Notes under the pieces: generated by a model
The model's input: the letters and a program-made list of their open reading frames with translations, nothing else
What the model was told of the DNA's origin: nothing
The model's database searches: none
Part shown: one piece after another, positions 43,501-51,786 of the stretch
Layout of the letters: each line of letters starts with the position of its first letter
Position numbering within the stretch: position 1 is the first letter of the stretch
Made by a program: the position numbers and the translations under genes
Assembly (NCBI GenBank): GCA_023663505.1
Contig: JAMPHH010000002.1
Coordinates: 62,001 to 126,000 of the forward strand
From: Muribaculum sp.
GTDB taxonomy: Bacteria; Bacillota; Clostridia; Lachnospirales; Lachnospiraceae
Direction of reading: 5' to 3'
DNA: 64,000 bases

Positions 43501-43895
43501 CGTTGGCTGATTTCAGCGGGAAGCGTATCCTTCTGGTGGAGGACAATGAGTTAAACCGAGAGATCGCACAGGTTATCTTGGAGGAGTCAGGGTTCTTGGT
43601 GGACACTGCTCCCGACGGAACAGACGCGGTGGCGATCATGGAGAAGGCGGAGGAGAATTATTATGACGCAATCCTGATGGACGTGCAGATGCCGACCATG
43701 GACGGCTATGAGGCAACCAGAACGATCCGCAGACTTCCCAGAAAGGACGTGCAGAGTCTTCCTATCATCGCCATGACAGCCAATGCCTTGGAGGAGGATA
43801 AGGAGGCGGCGTTGATGAACGGTATGAATGCCCATATCGCCAAGCCCTTGGATATGGATATCTTTATCTCCGTGTTAAAAAAGTTCCTTGACTAG
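40509..43895 (+). CDS. Hybrid sensor histidine kinase with two receiver domains
   Basis: A 1128-aa membrane kinase. Transmembrane helix at about 9-27, an extracytoplasmic Cache-like sensor at about 45-275 (YTDARGMDYTSDGR, SFYAPVYHKGEIIGVLRGVF), second helix at about 285-306, then PAS-like regions to about 600. The HisKA H-box FLSNMSHDIRTPMNAIIGF lies at about 622-640, an HATPase with N box (NLMSNAVKYTP), DNGTGM and GTGLGMAI at about 728-848, and receivers at about 865-985 (IIDWQMPG) and 1004-1127 (LMDVQMP). The first receiver keeps its D (ALVVDDD) and K (CAKPL). It would relay phosphate to an unseen partner; no response regulator gene follows. Confidence 0.9.
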   Translation: MKKRKPIQEIIFVLILLFAMVLLFFRFTTNNSSRTEAQNRDYAADSAQMKSEQVDDELNNALNQIRTYAYFVGEGLTQPVVTAQMLNRMEENSRFDAIMYTDARGMDYTSDGRTAEVPARRFYQDGIIGNSGIEVIFDPHFFDETLVSFYAPVYHKGEIIGVLRGVFLAEEYLKDMLTTTYFGEKAQVFLCVPDGRVIASSGSEIYDEHIADTLVEMGALDQAAADRVIGVFENGGAGAFASGASAITDNVCVTWLPSNQYVLVQTFPQNVTQSMVDEENLAGIELEIMLIVLFVVYILVILIRTGRRRKALEQENREMGYIINGVTTLFSRFAMVDLKADTYQYLAGTKPEGDGIADSGYYRSLVDYLAASVDKEQRQEFIDFMDKDAIIEAMAEHDDLRFERHVTKDGHSEWEHMNLICLERDKGKVSKLLSIRQNITDVKERELRIRRERSRANRRERQYRIALMSNAFCSFEFNLTQDLIEQDIVRSVGGKQVSFLERSGLTAPCKASECFERWKEFVLEESMEDYSDIVNIDNLERCFEQGDREVVVEYWGKSAGDSQMCVRQSFVMTEDEESGDIMVMVTAKDITEQVRKQREQTQVLQDALMQAQHANKAKTTFLSNMSHDIRTPMNAIIGFSTIAVSHIDNREQVLDCLQKVLSSSNHLLSLINDILDMSRIESGKVQIKEQECNISELMHNLVSIIQPQIKAKQLELFIDTFDVANEDVIADPLKLNQVFINLMSNAVKYTPAGGSISFKIIQKTTFRHGYGDYVFVIKDNGTGMSPNFVEHIFEPFERESTVTQSGIQGTGLGMAITRNIVEMMNGTISVESEVGKGSTFTVELSLKLQDTERTEQQIKELEGLRALVVDDDFNACDGVSKMLKQIGLRSEWTTSGREAVYRAKSAHDDGDSYHTFIIDWQMPGLSGIETAKEIRKVIGAEAPIIILTAYDWTDIEEEAKSVGVTAFCAKPLFMSDLKTVLLAANNMLEKQEEVPEWTLADFSGKRILLVEDNELNREIAQVILEESGFLVDTAPDGTDAVAIMEKAEENYYDAILMDVQMPTMDGYEATRTIRRLPRKDVQSLPIIAMTANALEEDKEAALMNGMNAHIAKPLDMDIFISVLKKFLD

Positions 43896-43969
43896 CAATA
43901 TATTGTGCCTGTGCAATGCGTAAAACGCGCATGAAGGCTCGCAGGTTACGGAAAGGCATGTTTATTGGA

Positions 43970-44983
43970 ATGGACAAGACAACAAAAAGGATTCTCATTT
44001 TTCTGGGCACTACCTTTGCTGTGACATATCTTTATGAATTTTTGGTGCTTTACCCGCTGGTGCTGAGCGACGAGACGGCTATGCAGACACTGGGGCAGGC
44101 TTTGTTGGGGGTGGTGATGATATTCCCCGCGCTGGGGGTGCTTGTCACCAGACTGATCACGAAGGAGGGCTTCAAGGGAAGCTCCTTCCTGCTGCCCAAG
44201 ACGGGGAAGCGAAGCATCAAGTGGTTTGTGTTTGCTTGGTTTGCGCCTGTGGTGTTCACCGTGGTGGGAGCGGGGGTGTATTTCCTGATTTATCCTCAGC
44301 GCCTCGACCTTGGCCTTTCCTATGCGGGGGAGCTGATGGCGGCAAGCGGCGTGGAGATGAGCACGGAAATGCTTCGAAACACCATGATAGCTCAGGGTGT
44401 GATGGCTGTTTTGCTGGGACCTGCGTTGAATATTTTTACCTGCTTTGGCGAGGAGTGGGGGTGGAGAGGATATCTTTTGCCCAAGATGCGCGAGAAGCTT
44501 CCGCTTTTTGCAGTGCTGCTCGTGAATGGCGTGATCTGGGGATTGTGGCATGCGCCGATTACCGCGCTCGGACATAATTATGGCACGGGCTATCCGGGGT
44601 ATCCCGTGACGGGGATTCTTGCCATGTGCTTCTTTTGCATTGTGTTGGGGGTGATATTCTCGTTTATCACGATCAAGACGGGAAGCTGTATCCCTGCGGC
44701 GCTCGCCCATGGCAGTCTGAACGGCTTCGCGTCCATGCCGATTTATTTCACGAACGGAAAGGATATCAATCCCTTTGTGGGACCGGCGCCCACGGGGATT
44801 ATCGGCGGCTGTGCGTTTATTTTGTGCGCGGCGGTGATGGCATGGTCGCTGCTCAGGGGACAGCAGAAGGCAAGCCTCGGAATCCGGTCCAGTGAGCAGC
44901 AGGCTGTGTCGGCAGCAGGTGTGGCTGCAGCAGATGCCTTGAATGGCGACGCGGCAGTCGATGAGAAAAAAATGGAGCCATGA
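43970..44983 (+). CDS. CPBP family intramembrane metalloprotease
   Basis: A 337-aa polytopic protein with the three CPBP/Abi motifs: EEWGWRGYLLPKM, WGLWHAP and HGSLNG, whose Glu and His residues bind the catalytic zinc. The family cleaves prenylated or hydrophobic peptides in the membrane, and members protect against bacteriocins or act in signalling. Start choice is uncertain: ATG at 43970 fits the first helix, but an in-frame ATG at 43958 follows GGAAAGG closely. An Ala-rich tail ends the protein. No partner is obvious; spoVAB starts 50 bases downstream. Confidence 0.8.
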   Translation: MDKTTKRILIFLGTTFAVTYLYEFLVLYPLVLSDETAMQTLGQALLGVVMIFPALGVLVTRLITKEGFKGSSFLLPKTGKRSIKWFVFAWFAPVVFTVVGAGVYFLIYPQRLDLGLSYAGELMAASGVEMSTEMLRNTMIAQGVMAVLLGPALNIFTCFGEEWGWRGYLLPKMREKLPLFAVLLVNGVIWGLWHAPITALGHNYGTGYPGYPVTGILAMCFFCIVLGVIFSFITIKTGSCIPAALAHGSLNGFASMPIYFTNGKDINPFVGPAPTGIIGGCAFILCAAVMAWSLLRGQQKASLGIRSSEQQAVSAAGVAAADALNGDAAVDEKKMEP

Positions 44984-45033
44984 GCGAGTAAAATCCCGCA
45001 AATTACATATACTGCCCTCGGAGGATGGCGAAA

Positions 45034-45513
45034 ATGCAAGGTATCTTTTTGGCAGTTTTGGGCGGAAGCTTTGGCTTACTGGCGGCGGCAGGGGTCTTTA
45101 CCGTATTGGTGGCAGTGGGACTGGTGCCTCGCTTTGCAGGCAAGACCCACACGGCGGACAAGGTGTGTCTCTATGAGGAGATGGTGATATTCGGCTCGAT
45201 CGTGGGTTGTTTCTTAAGTGTTTTTCCGGAGTACAGTCAGGCGGGGGCTTTCCTGCGAGGGGTTTTTCCGCAGGCGGGCATATATTTAACGCTTCTCGGA
45301 TATCTTGTCCAAGGAATTATCGGACTATTTTCAGGGATGTTTATTGGCTGTCTGGCATTGGCGATCGCGGAGATGCTGGACTCCGTGCCAATCTTTGCCA
45401 GACGGATTTCCTTTCGGCACGGCTTGGGTCTGGCTGTCAGCAGTATGGCGGTGGGAAAGCTTTGCGGTTCGCTGTTCTACTTTTGGTATGAATTGCACAG
45501 GGTAGTGCAGTGA
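45034..45513 (+). CDS. spoVAB: Stage V sporulation protein AB
   Basis: A 159-aa protein of four transmembrane helices with AGVFTVLVAVGLVPRFAGKT, FSGMFIGCLALAIAEMLDS and PIFARRISFRHG, as in SpoVAB, a part of the channel that moves dipicolinic acid into and out of the spore. ATG at 45034 has GGAGG nine bases upstream; an earlier in-frame ATG (45025) touches that site. spoVAA follows after 15 bases, reversed relative to the Bacillus order. Confidence 0.85.
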   Translation: MQGIFLAVLGGSFGLLAAAGVFTVLVAVGLVPRFAGKTHTADKVCLYEEMVIFGSIVGCFLSVFPEYSQAGAFLRGVFPQAGIYLTLLGYLVQGIIGLFSGMFIGCLALAIAEMLDSVPIFARRISFRHGLGLAVSSMAVGKLCGSLFYFWYELHRVVQ

Positions 45514-45528
45514 GGAGGAGCGTAAGAA

Positions 45529-46161
45529 ATGGCAAACAGCGCAACCGTCTATATCAAGTGCAACCGCAATGTGGAGACGAGGGAGAAGGATGTATATATG
45601 AAGGATGTGGGAGAGGTGTATTGCTCGGACAAGAATGTTCAGGCAAAGTGCCGCTCCCTTAAGGTGTATCATTTCGCTAAGGAGGAAATAAAGCGTCATG
45701 TGATCAGCAGTCTCGAGCTGATACAGCTGATGGAGGAGGCATGCGCGGGTGTCAGTGTGGAGGTGGTAGGCGAGACGGACGTGCTGATAGAGTGGGTGGA
45801 CGTCAATCGGCACAAGAGCGCGGGTCAATGGCTGAAGGCGGCGTTGGTGTGTCTGGTGAGCTTTTTTGGCACCTCCTTTACCATTATGGCGTACCATAAT
45901 GATGTCGGCATCAATGATATTTTTACAGAGATTTATCGGATTGTCATGGCGAAGGAGCCGACAGGTCCTAATGTGTTGGAGATCTCTTATTCCATAGGGC
46001 TTGCGGCGGGCATTATCGTTTTCTTTAATCATGTGGGCGGCAGGAGGCTCACCAAGGACCCGACACCTTTGGAGGTGGCTATGCGTAATTACGAAGAGGA
46101 TGTAGACAAAGCGCTGATAGAGACAGCGGAAAGAGAGGGGAGAGAAGTGCAAACTAACTAA
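45529..46161 (+). CDS. spoVAA: Stage V sporulation protein AA
   Basis: A 210-aa protein: a soluble N-terminal half (VYIKCNRNVETREKDVYMKD, then EVVGETDVLIEWVDV) and two transmembrane helices, with IMAYHNDVGINDIFTEIYRI, SIGLAAGIIVFFNHVGGRR and DPTPLEVAMRNYEEDVD, close in pattern to SpoVAA of Bacillus. It takes part in dipicolinate transport and germination. Good ribosome binding site GAGGAGGAG. It is in one unit with spoVAB and is probably controlled by the forespore sigma factor, though no such promoter was fixed. Confidence 0.88.
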   Translation: MANSATVYIKCNRNVETREKDVYMKDVGEVYCSDKNVQAKCRSLKVYHFAKEEIKRHVISSLELIQLMEEACAGVSVEVVGETDVLIEWVDVNRHKSAGQWLKAALVCLVSFFGTSFTIMAYHNDVGINDIFTEIYRIVMAKEPTGPNVLEISYSIGLAAGIIVFFNHVGGRRLTKDPTPLEVAMRNYEEDVDKALIETAEREGREVQTN

Positions 46162-46199
46162 AATAACGAGTGATATTCCAAATTTTTCGTGCAAAATGC

Positions 46200-46227
46200 T
46201 TGATAATAAAGTTTTGTGTAGTATAAT
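46200..46227 (+). promoter_or_regulatory. Promoter of the EAL protein gene
   Basis: TTGATA (46200-46205), 16-base spacer, TATAAT (46222-46227). Confidence 0.65.
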
Positions 46228-46265
46228 TAGGTATATGGGAAATTTATGGCAAAAGGACGAAAAGT

Positions 46266-48536
46266 ATGCGGAAACGAAATGATAAGAGACATCCTTTGGT
46301 CATGATCATCGTGGGGCTTGCCATAGTGTTCGCATCTCTTGGGTTCTGTTCCTTTGGCATTCGGAGCAACCTTGAGAAAGAAATGGAGGACACCTTGCGG
46401 GATATCGCAGCCCAGAATGTGTTGGCCATTAATAATGAGATCATAGTTCAATATAAGCTTTTGCTTGGCTTTGCCTCCGAGCTTCAGGAGTACCCTGAGC
46501 GCGAGGAGGAGATCGTGCAGAATATGTCGGCGTTTGTGGAGTCCTATGGATTCAGGCGCATGGGCTATGCGCATGCGGACGGGGTGGCTCTCACAACCGA
46601 CGGCTATACCGCTGATTTGAGCGGCAGGAATTTCTTTCAGCACAGCATGGAGGGCAAGATTTGGATCACGGCGGCACAGGAGGAGCAGATCGCGGAAAGC
46701 GGGGGGGCAATCAATGTGTTCAGCCTTCCTGTCTATGGCGGCGACGGGGAAGAACCCACGGGGGTGATCTTTGCCACCTATGACAATGAGCTTTTTCAGG
46801 ATATGTTGGATATAGACTTCCTGAACGGACAGGGCTCGAGCTGTATCATTACAACCAATGGGGATATTATCGCACTCTCCAACAATTCTCCCCTGCAGGG
46901 AGAGACGAACTTCCTGACACATATCATGGCTGAAGACGTGGAGAATTCGTCAAGAAGGAAGAATTCGGATATTGTCCAAAAGATGCGGAGCGTTATGGCG
47001 TCAGGGGGAAGTGATATCGGACGCTGTGAGGATGCACACGAGGCAGGCAATGCTTCCATTTTCTATTACAGACCTGTCAACGAGAATATTTATGGCGGGC
47101 AGTGGTACATGCTTGCCATAGTGCCGGAGACCGTACTGGAACAGCGCATTGCACCTGTGATGCGCAATGTGCGGATTTTTGCGGGCTTTATGTTTGTGGT
47201 CGCGTTTGCGGTGCTAAGCTTTTATCTCTACACAGAGAGAAAGCGGCAAAAGGAGCTTGTGAGTCTGGCTTATCAGGATGCCCTCACGGGCGGGTATAAT
47301 TTTGCGTGCTTCAGAGAGTCCTCCAAGGCGCGCACGGGGCTGGCGGGCTATGTGGTTGCCTTGGATTTGGCGGAGTTTAAACTCGTCAACAGCAGCTTTG
47401 GCGTGCAGAAGGGGGACGAGACCCTGCTTGAGCTGTGGAAGGTTCTGAGGGAGAATGTCAGCGACACGGAGATGGTGGCGAGAGTCAATGCGGATCGCTT
47501 TGTGCTGTTCCTCCATGCGGAGAGCAAGGAGGCGCTTGAGGAGCGGCTTGACGGGTTGGTTGAGCAGATCGAGGGGATTGCCCAGCGTTTGAAGATTCCT
47601 GCGCTTTTCCCTGTGTTTGGCGTTTATTACGCACAGTCCTTGGACGAGCCGGACAAGTATTATGGCTTTGCGGTGCAGGCAAAGCATTTGATCAAGGGAC
47701 GCAGGGATCGCCATTATGCGTTTTATGAGGAGATAGACTATAAGCGGGTTCTCGAGGAGAAGGAGATGGAGAACAGCTTCAGCAAGGCAATCGAGGACGA
47801 GGAGTTTGAGATTTGGTACCAGCCAAAGTTCAGCGCTCAGGAGGGAGATGCCATCGGCGCGGAGGCTTTGGTGCGCTGGCGCAAATCCAATGGCTCCATG
47901 CTCTCGCCGGGCAGGTTTATCCCGCTCTTTGAGCGGAATGGCAATATCGCTGCGTTGGACGAGTACATATTCCGCAAGGTCTGCGCACAACAAAAGGCAT
48001 GGTTGGAGAAGGGATATGAGGTATTGCCCGTCTCTGTGAATATTTCGCGGGTAAGCCTTTATTTTGGCGATATCGTGGAGAATTATGAGAAGATTATGGC
48101 GGATTACGGACTGGACTCTAAGTATATACAGTTAGAGATCACCGAGAGCGCGACAGTGGATAACACGGATATCGCGGGTCTGATCGAGCGATTTCACAAG
48201 GCAGGCTTTATCATGCTCTTGGACGATTTCGGGAGCGGGTATTCCTCCCTTGCCTCCCTCAACACGCTTCATTTTGACACCTTGAAGCTGGATAAGAGCC
48301 TGATTGATTTTATCGGGGACGAGAGCGGGGAGAAGCTCTTGGAGCATATCACGAAGCTTGGGCAGAGCTTGGGGCTGCATATTACGGCTGAGGGTGTGGA
48401 GACAGAGAAGCAATTAGTGTTCCTGAAAACCTTGTGCTGTGATGACATTCAGGGATATTATTTCTCAAAGCCCCTGTCGATGGAGGACTATGGCAAGAGG
48501 ATCATCAATATGGAAACGAGACAGGTGGTCGGGTAG
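46266..48536 (+). CDS. Cache-degenerate GGDEF-EAL c-di-GMP phosphodiesterase
   Basis: A 756-aa protein. Transmembrane helix at about 11-31, extracytoplasmic Cache-like sensor (RRMGYAHADGVALTTDGYTA, then SLPVYGGDGEEPTGVIFATY), second helix at about 304-322, then a GGDEF domain whose signature is replaced (RVNADRFVLF), so it should not make c-di-GMP. Last, a full EAL domain at about 500-750 with EALVRW, NISRVSL, EITES, LLDDFGSGYSS, and AEGVET then QGYYFSKP, the catalytic set for c-di-GMP hydrolysis. Own promoter upstream. It lies between spoVAA and spoVAC and so splits the usual spoVA cluster. It probably lowers c-di-GMP in response to an outside signal. Confidence 0.9.
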   Translation: MRKRNDKRHPLVMIIVGLAIVFASLGFCSFGIRSNLEKEMEDTLRDIAAQNVLAINNEIIVQYKLLLGFASELQEYPEREEEIVQNMSAFVESYGFRRMGYAHADGVALTTDGYTADLSGRNFFQHSMEGKIWITAAQEEQIAESGGAINVFSLPVYGGDGEEPTGVIFATYDNELFQDMLDIDFLNGQGSSCIITTNGDIIALSNNSPLQGETNFLTHIMAEDVENSSRRKNSDIVQKMRSVMASGGSDIGRCEDAHEAGNASIFYYRPVNENIYGGQWYMLAIVPETVLEQRIAPVMRNVRIFAGFMFVVAFAVLSFYLYTERKRQKELVSLAYQDALTGGYNFACFRESSKARTGLAGYVVALDLAEFKLVNSSFGVQKGDETLLELWKVLRENVSDTEMVARVNADRFVLFLHAESKEALEERLDGLVEQIEGIAQRLKIPALFPVFGVYYAQSLDEPDKYYGFAVQAKHLIKGRRDRHYAFYEEIDYKRVLEEKEMENSFSKAIEDEEFEIWYQPKFSAQEGDAIGAEALVRWRKSNGSMLSPGRFIPLFERNGNIAALDEYIFRKVCAQQKAWLEKGYEVLPVSVNISRVSLYFGDIVENYEKIMADYGLDSKYIQLEITESATVDNTDIAGLIERFHKAGFIMLLDDFGSGYSSLASLNTLHFDTLKLDKSLIDFIGDESGEKLLEHITKLGQSLGLHITAEGVETEKQLVFLKTLCCDDIQGYYFSKPLSMEDYGKRIINMETRQVVG

Positions 48537-48698
48537 AGGTTATAGTTAAACAGGAAATCAGACAATTGCGAAACACACGAAACAATGTGTTTCGCAATTA
48601 TTTTGTCAATATAGAGTTAATTATAGAAAAAATAAATCGAATATTGCATATTTCCCATGCATTCAGGAGACATTATCTTCAAAGGGCAGAGGGTTCAA

Positions 48699-48749
48699 CC
48701 GAGAGCCAAATACCGAGTAAATATGCGGTATTTGCAAGATCGTTCTCGG
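48699..48749 (+). repeat. Small covarying hairpin repeat, copy B
   Basis: CCGAGA (48699-48704) pairs with TCTCGG (48744-48749); inside, CAAATACCG (48707-48715) pairs with CGGTATTTG (48726-48734). Same order of blocks as 31695-31746 (GAGCCAAA-ACCGAG-AAA). It lies in the leader of spoVAC. Confidence 0.65.
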
Positions 48750-48791
48750 ATAGCTGCCCAAATGCAAATAAGCGGGGAGAGAGGGTCTGGT

Positions 48792-49262
48792 ATGGGAGAA
48801 GTGACAGAAGCGGAAAAACAAGCCTACAATGAGTATGTGAAGGAGGTAACACCCACACATAATCTGGGTATGCAGATGGTAAAAGCCTTTATCATGGGGG
48901 GCGCTATCTGCTTGGTGGGGCAGTTTATTCTGAACGTGGCAGGCAATATGGGGCTGGACAAGCAGACTGCGGGAAGCTGGTGCAGCCTTATTTTAGTGCT
49001 TGCAAGTGCGGTGCTGACCGGATTTGGAATTTATTCCAAGCTGGTCAAGTGGGGCGGAGCGGGCGCACTGGTGCCGATCACCGGATTTGCCAACAGTGTG
49101 GCTGCCTGTGCGGTGGAGTTCTCCGTGGAGGGGCAGGTGTTTGGTATCGGCTGCAAGATCTTTACCATTGCGGGACCGGTTATCCTGTACGGAATCTTTA
49201 CAAGCTGGCTTCTGGGACTGGGCTGTTGGATTCTCCAACTGATGAACTTAATTCAGTTGTGA
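48792..49262 (+). CDS. spoVAC: Stage V sporulation protein AC
   Basis: A 156-aa membrane protein (about four helices) with HNLGMQMVKAFIMGGAICLVG near the start, GSWCSLILVLASAVLTGFGI, and VPITGFANSVAACAVEF in the middle, matching SpoVAC, the mechanosensitive channel-like part of the dipicolinate complex. ATG at 48792 follows a GGGGAGAGAGGG stretch; an in-frame ATG at 48657 lies before the hairpin repeat and is rejected. spoVAD and spoVAE, its usual companions, do not follow; ahpC does. Confidence 0.82.
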   Translation: MGEVTEAEKQAYNEYVKEVTPTHNLGMQMVKAFIMGGAICLVGQFILNVAGNMGLDKQTAGSWCSLILVLASAVLTGFGIYSKLVKWGGAGALVPITGFANSVAACAVEFSVEGQVFGIGCKIFTIAGPVILYGIFTSWLLGLGCWILQLMNLIQL

Positions 49263-49353
49263 TGAACGCAATTTGGCTCTGATAGGCGAGCAAGCCGGTT
49301 TTGGACAGGCATTTATCTCTTTAGCCGTGTGCAGCGAGAAAAGGAGGCGGCAT

Positions 49354-49917
49354 ATGTCATTAATAGGAAAAGAAGTAAGCGATTTTGAGGTTCAGGCATT
49401 TCACAAGGATAGCTTTATCACCGTGAAAAAATCGGATATCATCGGAAAATGGTCTGTGTTTTTCTTTTATCCGGCGGATTTCACCTTCGTGTGTCCCACG
49501 GAGCTGGAGGATCTGCAGGATAAATATGGGGAGTTTCGGAAGATGAATTGTGAGATTTACTCGGTCTCCACGGATTCGCATTTCGTGCATAAGGCGTGGA
49601 AGGACGCTTCCGAGCGTATCAAGAAGCTCGAATACCCTATGCTCGCAGACCCCACTCATCAGCTTAGCAGGGAGTTCGAGGTGCTGATCGAGGCGGCGGG
49701 ACAGGCGGAGCGGGGCACCTTTGTGGTGAATCCCGAGGGAAAGGTTGTCGCCTACGAGGTCAATGCGGGCAATGTGGGGCGCAACGCGGAGGAGCTTCTG
49801 CGCAAGGTTCAGGCATTACAGTTCGTGGCGGAGCACGGCGACGAGGTGTGTCCTGCCAAGTGGCAGCCCGGCGGTGATACCCTGAAGCCCAGTCTGGACT
49901 TGGTGGGCATTTTGTAG
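49354..49917 (+). CDS. ahpC: Peroxiredoxin AhpC
   Basis: A 187-aa typical 2-Cys peroxiredoxin that reduces hydrogen peroxide and organic peroxides. Peroxidatic C47 lies in FTFVCPTELEDL and resolving C166 in DEVCPAKW; RGTFVVNPEGKV is also typical. AAGGAGG is six bases before the ATG. The reductase that recharges it is encoded 27 bases downstream, so the pair is one operon. Confidence 0.95.
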   Translation: MSLIGKEVSDFEVQAFHKDSFITVKKSDIIGKWSVFFFYPADFTFVCPTELEDLQDKYGEFRKMNCEIYSVSTDSHFVHKAWKDASERIKKLEYPMLADPTHQLSREFEVLIEAAGQAERGTFVVNPEGKVVAYEVNAGNVGRNAEELLRKVQALQFVAEHGDEVCPAKWQPGGDTLKPSLDLVGIL

Positions 49918-49944
49918 AATGAGGGAAAGGTTGAAGGGCAAAAA

Positions 49945-51654
49945 ATGCAGGACTTATATGATGTGATCGTGGTCGGGGGAGGTCCGTCAGGGCTTACCTC
50001 CGCAATTTATCTGGCGAGGGCAAAATATCGTGTGTTGGTGCTGGAAAAGGAGAAATTCGGCGGACAGATCACCATCACGGAGGAGATTGTCAATTATCCC
50101 GGTGTGGAGCGCACCAGTGGCAAGGCTTTGACGGAAGCGATGCGGGTGCAGGCGGAGCATTTTGGCGCAGAGTTTGCCTTTGGCAACGTGACGGAGCTCG
50201 AGCTTGACGGGAATATCAAGAAGGTTCGTCTATCGGAGGGCAGGGAATATCAGACATTGGGTATTGTCTTGGCGCTGGGGGCAAGTCCCCGCAAGCTGGG
50301 ATTCGCGGGGGAGAAGGAATTTCAGGGCAGAGGCGTGGCATATTGCGCCACCTGTGACGGTGAATTTTTCACGGGGCGGGAGGTGCTTGTGATTGGCGGG
50401 GGCTTTGCCGCGGTGGAGGAGTCTGTCTTTCTCACCAAGTACGCCACGAAGGTCACGATGATTGTGCGGGAGGAGGACTTTACCTGCGCGGCGGGTGTGG
50501 CGGAGCAGGTGCGCAATCACCCCTCCATTCAGGTGCGCTTCCACACGGAGGTGAATGAGGCGGGGGGAGACGGCGCGCTCACCCATGCCACGCTCTATGA
50601 CAATCAGACTGGCGAGAGCGAGGTTTTTGAGGCGGAGGGCGGGAAGCCCTTTGGCATCTTTGTGTTTGCAGGATATGAGCCCGCCACGAAATGGCTTCAG
50701 GGGAAAATAGCGCTGAACGAACAGGGCTATATTATCACCGACAGGGAGCAGGCAACCGCTGTGTCGGGGGTCTATGCGGCGGGAGATGTATGTATCAAGC
50801 GTCTGCGTCAGGTGGTGACGGCAGTGGGTGACGGAGCCGTGGCAGCCACGTCTCTGGAAAAATATGTCTCGGAGCTTCGGGAGCGCATGGGGCTACCCAA
50901 GGCTGACAATGGCGGGTCTAAGGCTGACAAGGGTGGAACCAAGGTTGACAATGGCGGCTTCAGGGCGGTCGATAGGGGTGATACTCCCGCAGGTGTCACC
51001 AAGGGCTTGGAGGCGGCTGAAAGCACATCGGCTGACGACGCTTTTATCAATTCTGACATGAAGAGACAGCTTGCGGGATTGTTTGAGCGGTTTGAGAGGA
51101 CTGTGGAGGTAGTGGTGCTTTCGGACGGCTCCGCCACTGCCAGAGAGCTTGAGGGATTCGTCAGGGAGCTTGAGGGGATTTCAAGGAAGCTGACCGTCTC
51201 TGTGGAGCAGGGGCAGGGAGGCGTGGATTTTCAGCCCTATATCGATATCCGAACAGGAGAGAGGAGTGCGGGGATTCGTTATTACAGTGTACCGGGAGGA
51301 CATGAATTTAATTCCTTCGTGCTCGCGTTGTATAATGTGGCGGGTCCCGGTCAGGAGATTGGGGAAAGCTTATCGAACCGCATCAAGGCGATTGCGGGGG
51401 AGCACAGGCTGCAGGTGATGGCTACGTTGTCCTGCACGAATTGTCCGGACGTGGTCGCGGGCAGTCAGCGCATTGCGGCGTTGAATTCCGGTATTCGCGC
51501 GGAGATGTATGATTTGTCCAAATTCCCCGAGTATAAGGAACGCTATCAGATTATGGCGGTGCCTTGTATGATTTTGGACGGGGAGAAGACGTTTTTTGGC
51601 AAAAAGGGATTGGAGGAGATCGTGGCGATTTTGGAGCAGCCACATGTGTATTGA
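49945..51654 (+). CDS. AhpF-like peroxiredoxin reductase, permuted domain order
   Basis: A 569-aa flavoprotein. The first about 310 residues are a thioredoxin reductase: FAD motif VVGGGPSG near 8-16, redox pair CATC (C134, C137), NAD(P) motif VIGGGFAAVE and VYAAGDVCIK. A hydrophilic linker (about 318-365) with three 7-residue repeats follows, then two thioredoxin-fold halves (about 370-569), the second with SCTNCPD (C497, C500). AhpF has the thioredoxin folds first and the reductase last, so this is the reverse order. It likely passes electrons from NAD(P)H through FAD to the C-terminal CxxC and then to AhpC next door. Confidence 0.88.
   Translation: MQDLYDVIVVGGGPSGLTSAIYLARAKYRVLVLEKEKFGGQITITEEIVNYPGVERTSGKALTEAMRVQAEHFGAEFAFGNVTELELDGNIKKVRLSEGREYQTLGIVLALGASPRKLGFAGEKEFQGRGVAYCATCDGEFFTGREVLVIGGGFAAVEESVFLTKYATKVTMIVREEDFTCAAGVAEQVRNHPSIQVRFHTEVNEAGGDGALTHATLYDNQTGESEVFEAEGGKPFGIFVFAGYEPATKWLQGKIALNEQGYIITDREQATAVSGVYAAGDVCIKRLRQVVTAVGDGAVAATSLEKYVSELRERMGLPKADNGGSKADKGGTKVDNGGFRAVDRGDTPAGVTKGLEAAESTSADDAFINSDMKRQLAGLFERFERTVEVVVLSDGSATARELEGFVRELEGISRKLTVSVEQGQGGVDFQPYIDIRTGERSAGIRYYSVPGGHEFNSFVLALYNVAGPGQEIGESLSNRIKAIAGEHRLQVMATLSCTNCPDVVAGSQRIAALNSGIRAEMYDLSKFPEYKERYQIMAVPCMILDGEKTFFGKKGLEEIVAILEQPHVY
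50899..50961 (+). repeat. 21-nt tandem repeat in the reductase linker
   Basis: Three units of the type AAGGCTGACAATGGCGGGTC encode KADNGGS-like heptads. In frame; likely a flexible linker that can change length. Confidence 0.8.
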
Positions 51655-51694
51655 TGGGGGAAAGGAAATTTATACAAAATTTATAAAGTTTTTC

Positions 51695-51737
51695 TTGTGT
51701 TTTGTATGGAAAGGGATATAATAGTTAGGTAGCTAAC
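51695..51737 (+). promoter_or_regulatory. marR promoter with palindromic operator
   Basis: TTGTGT (51695-51700), 16-base spacer, TATAAT (51717-51722). GTTAG-N4-CTAAC (51724-51737) overlaps the transcription start, a fit position for self-repression by the MarR protein encoded downstream. Confidence 0.65.
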
Positions 51738-51786
51738 ATTATATCTCTTTTCTAATGGAATTTTTTTAATGGGGAAATGAGAAGGC

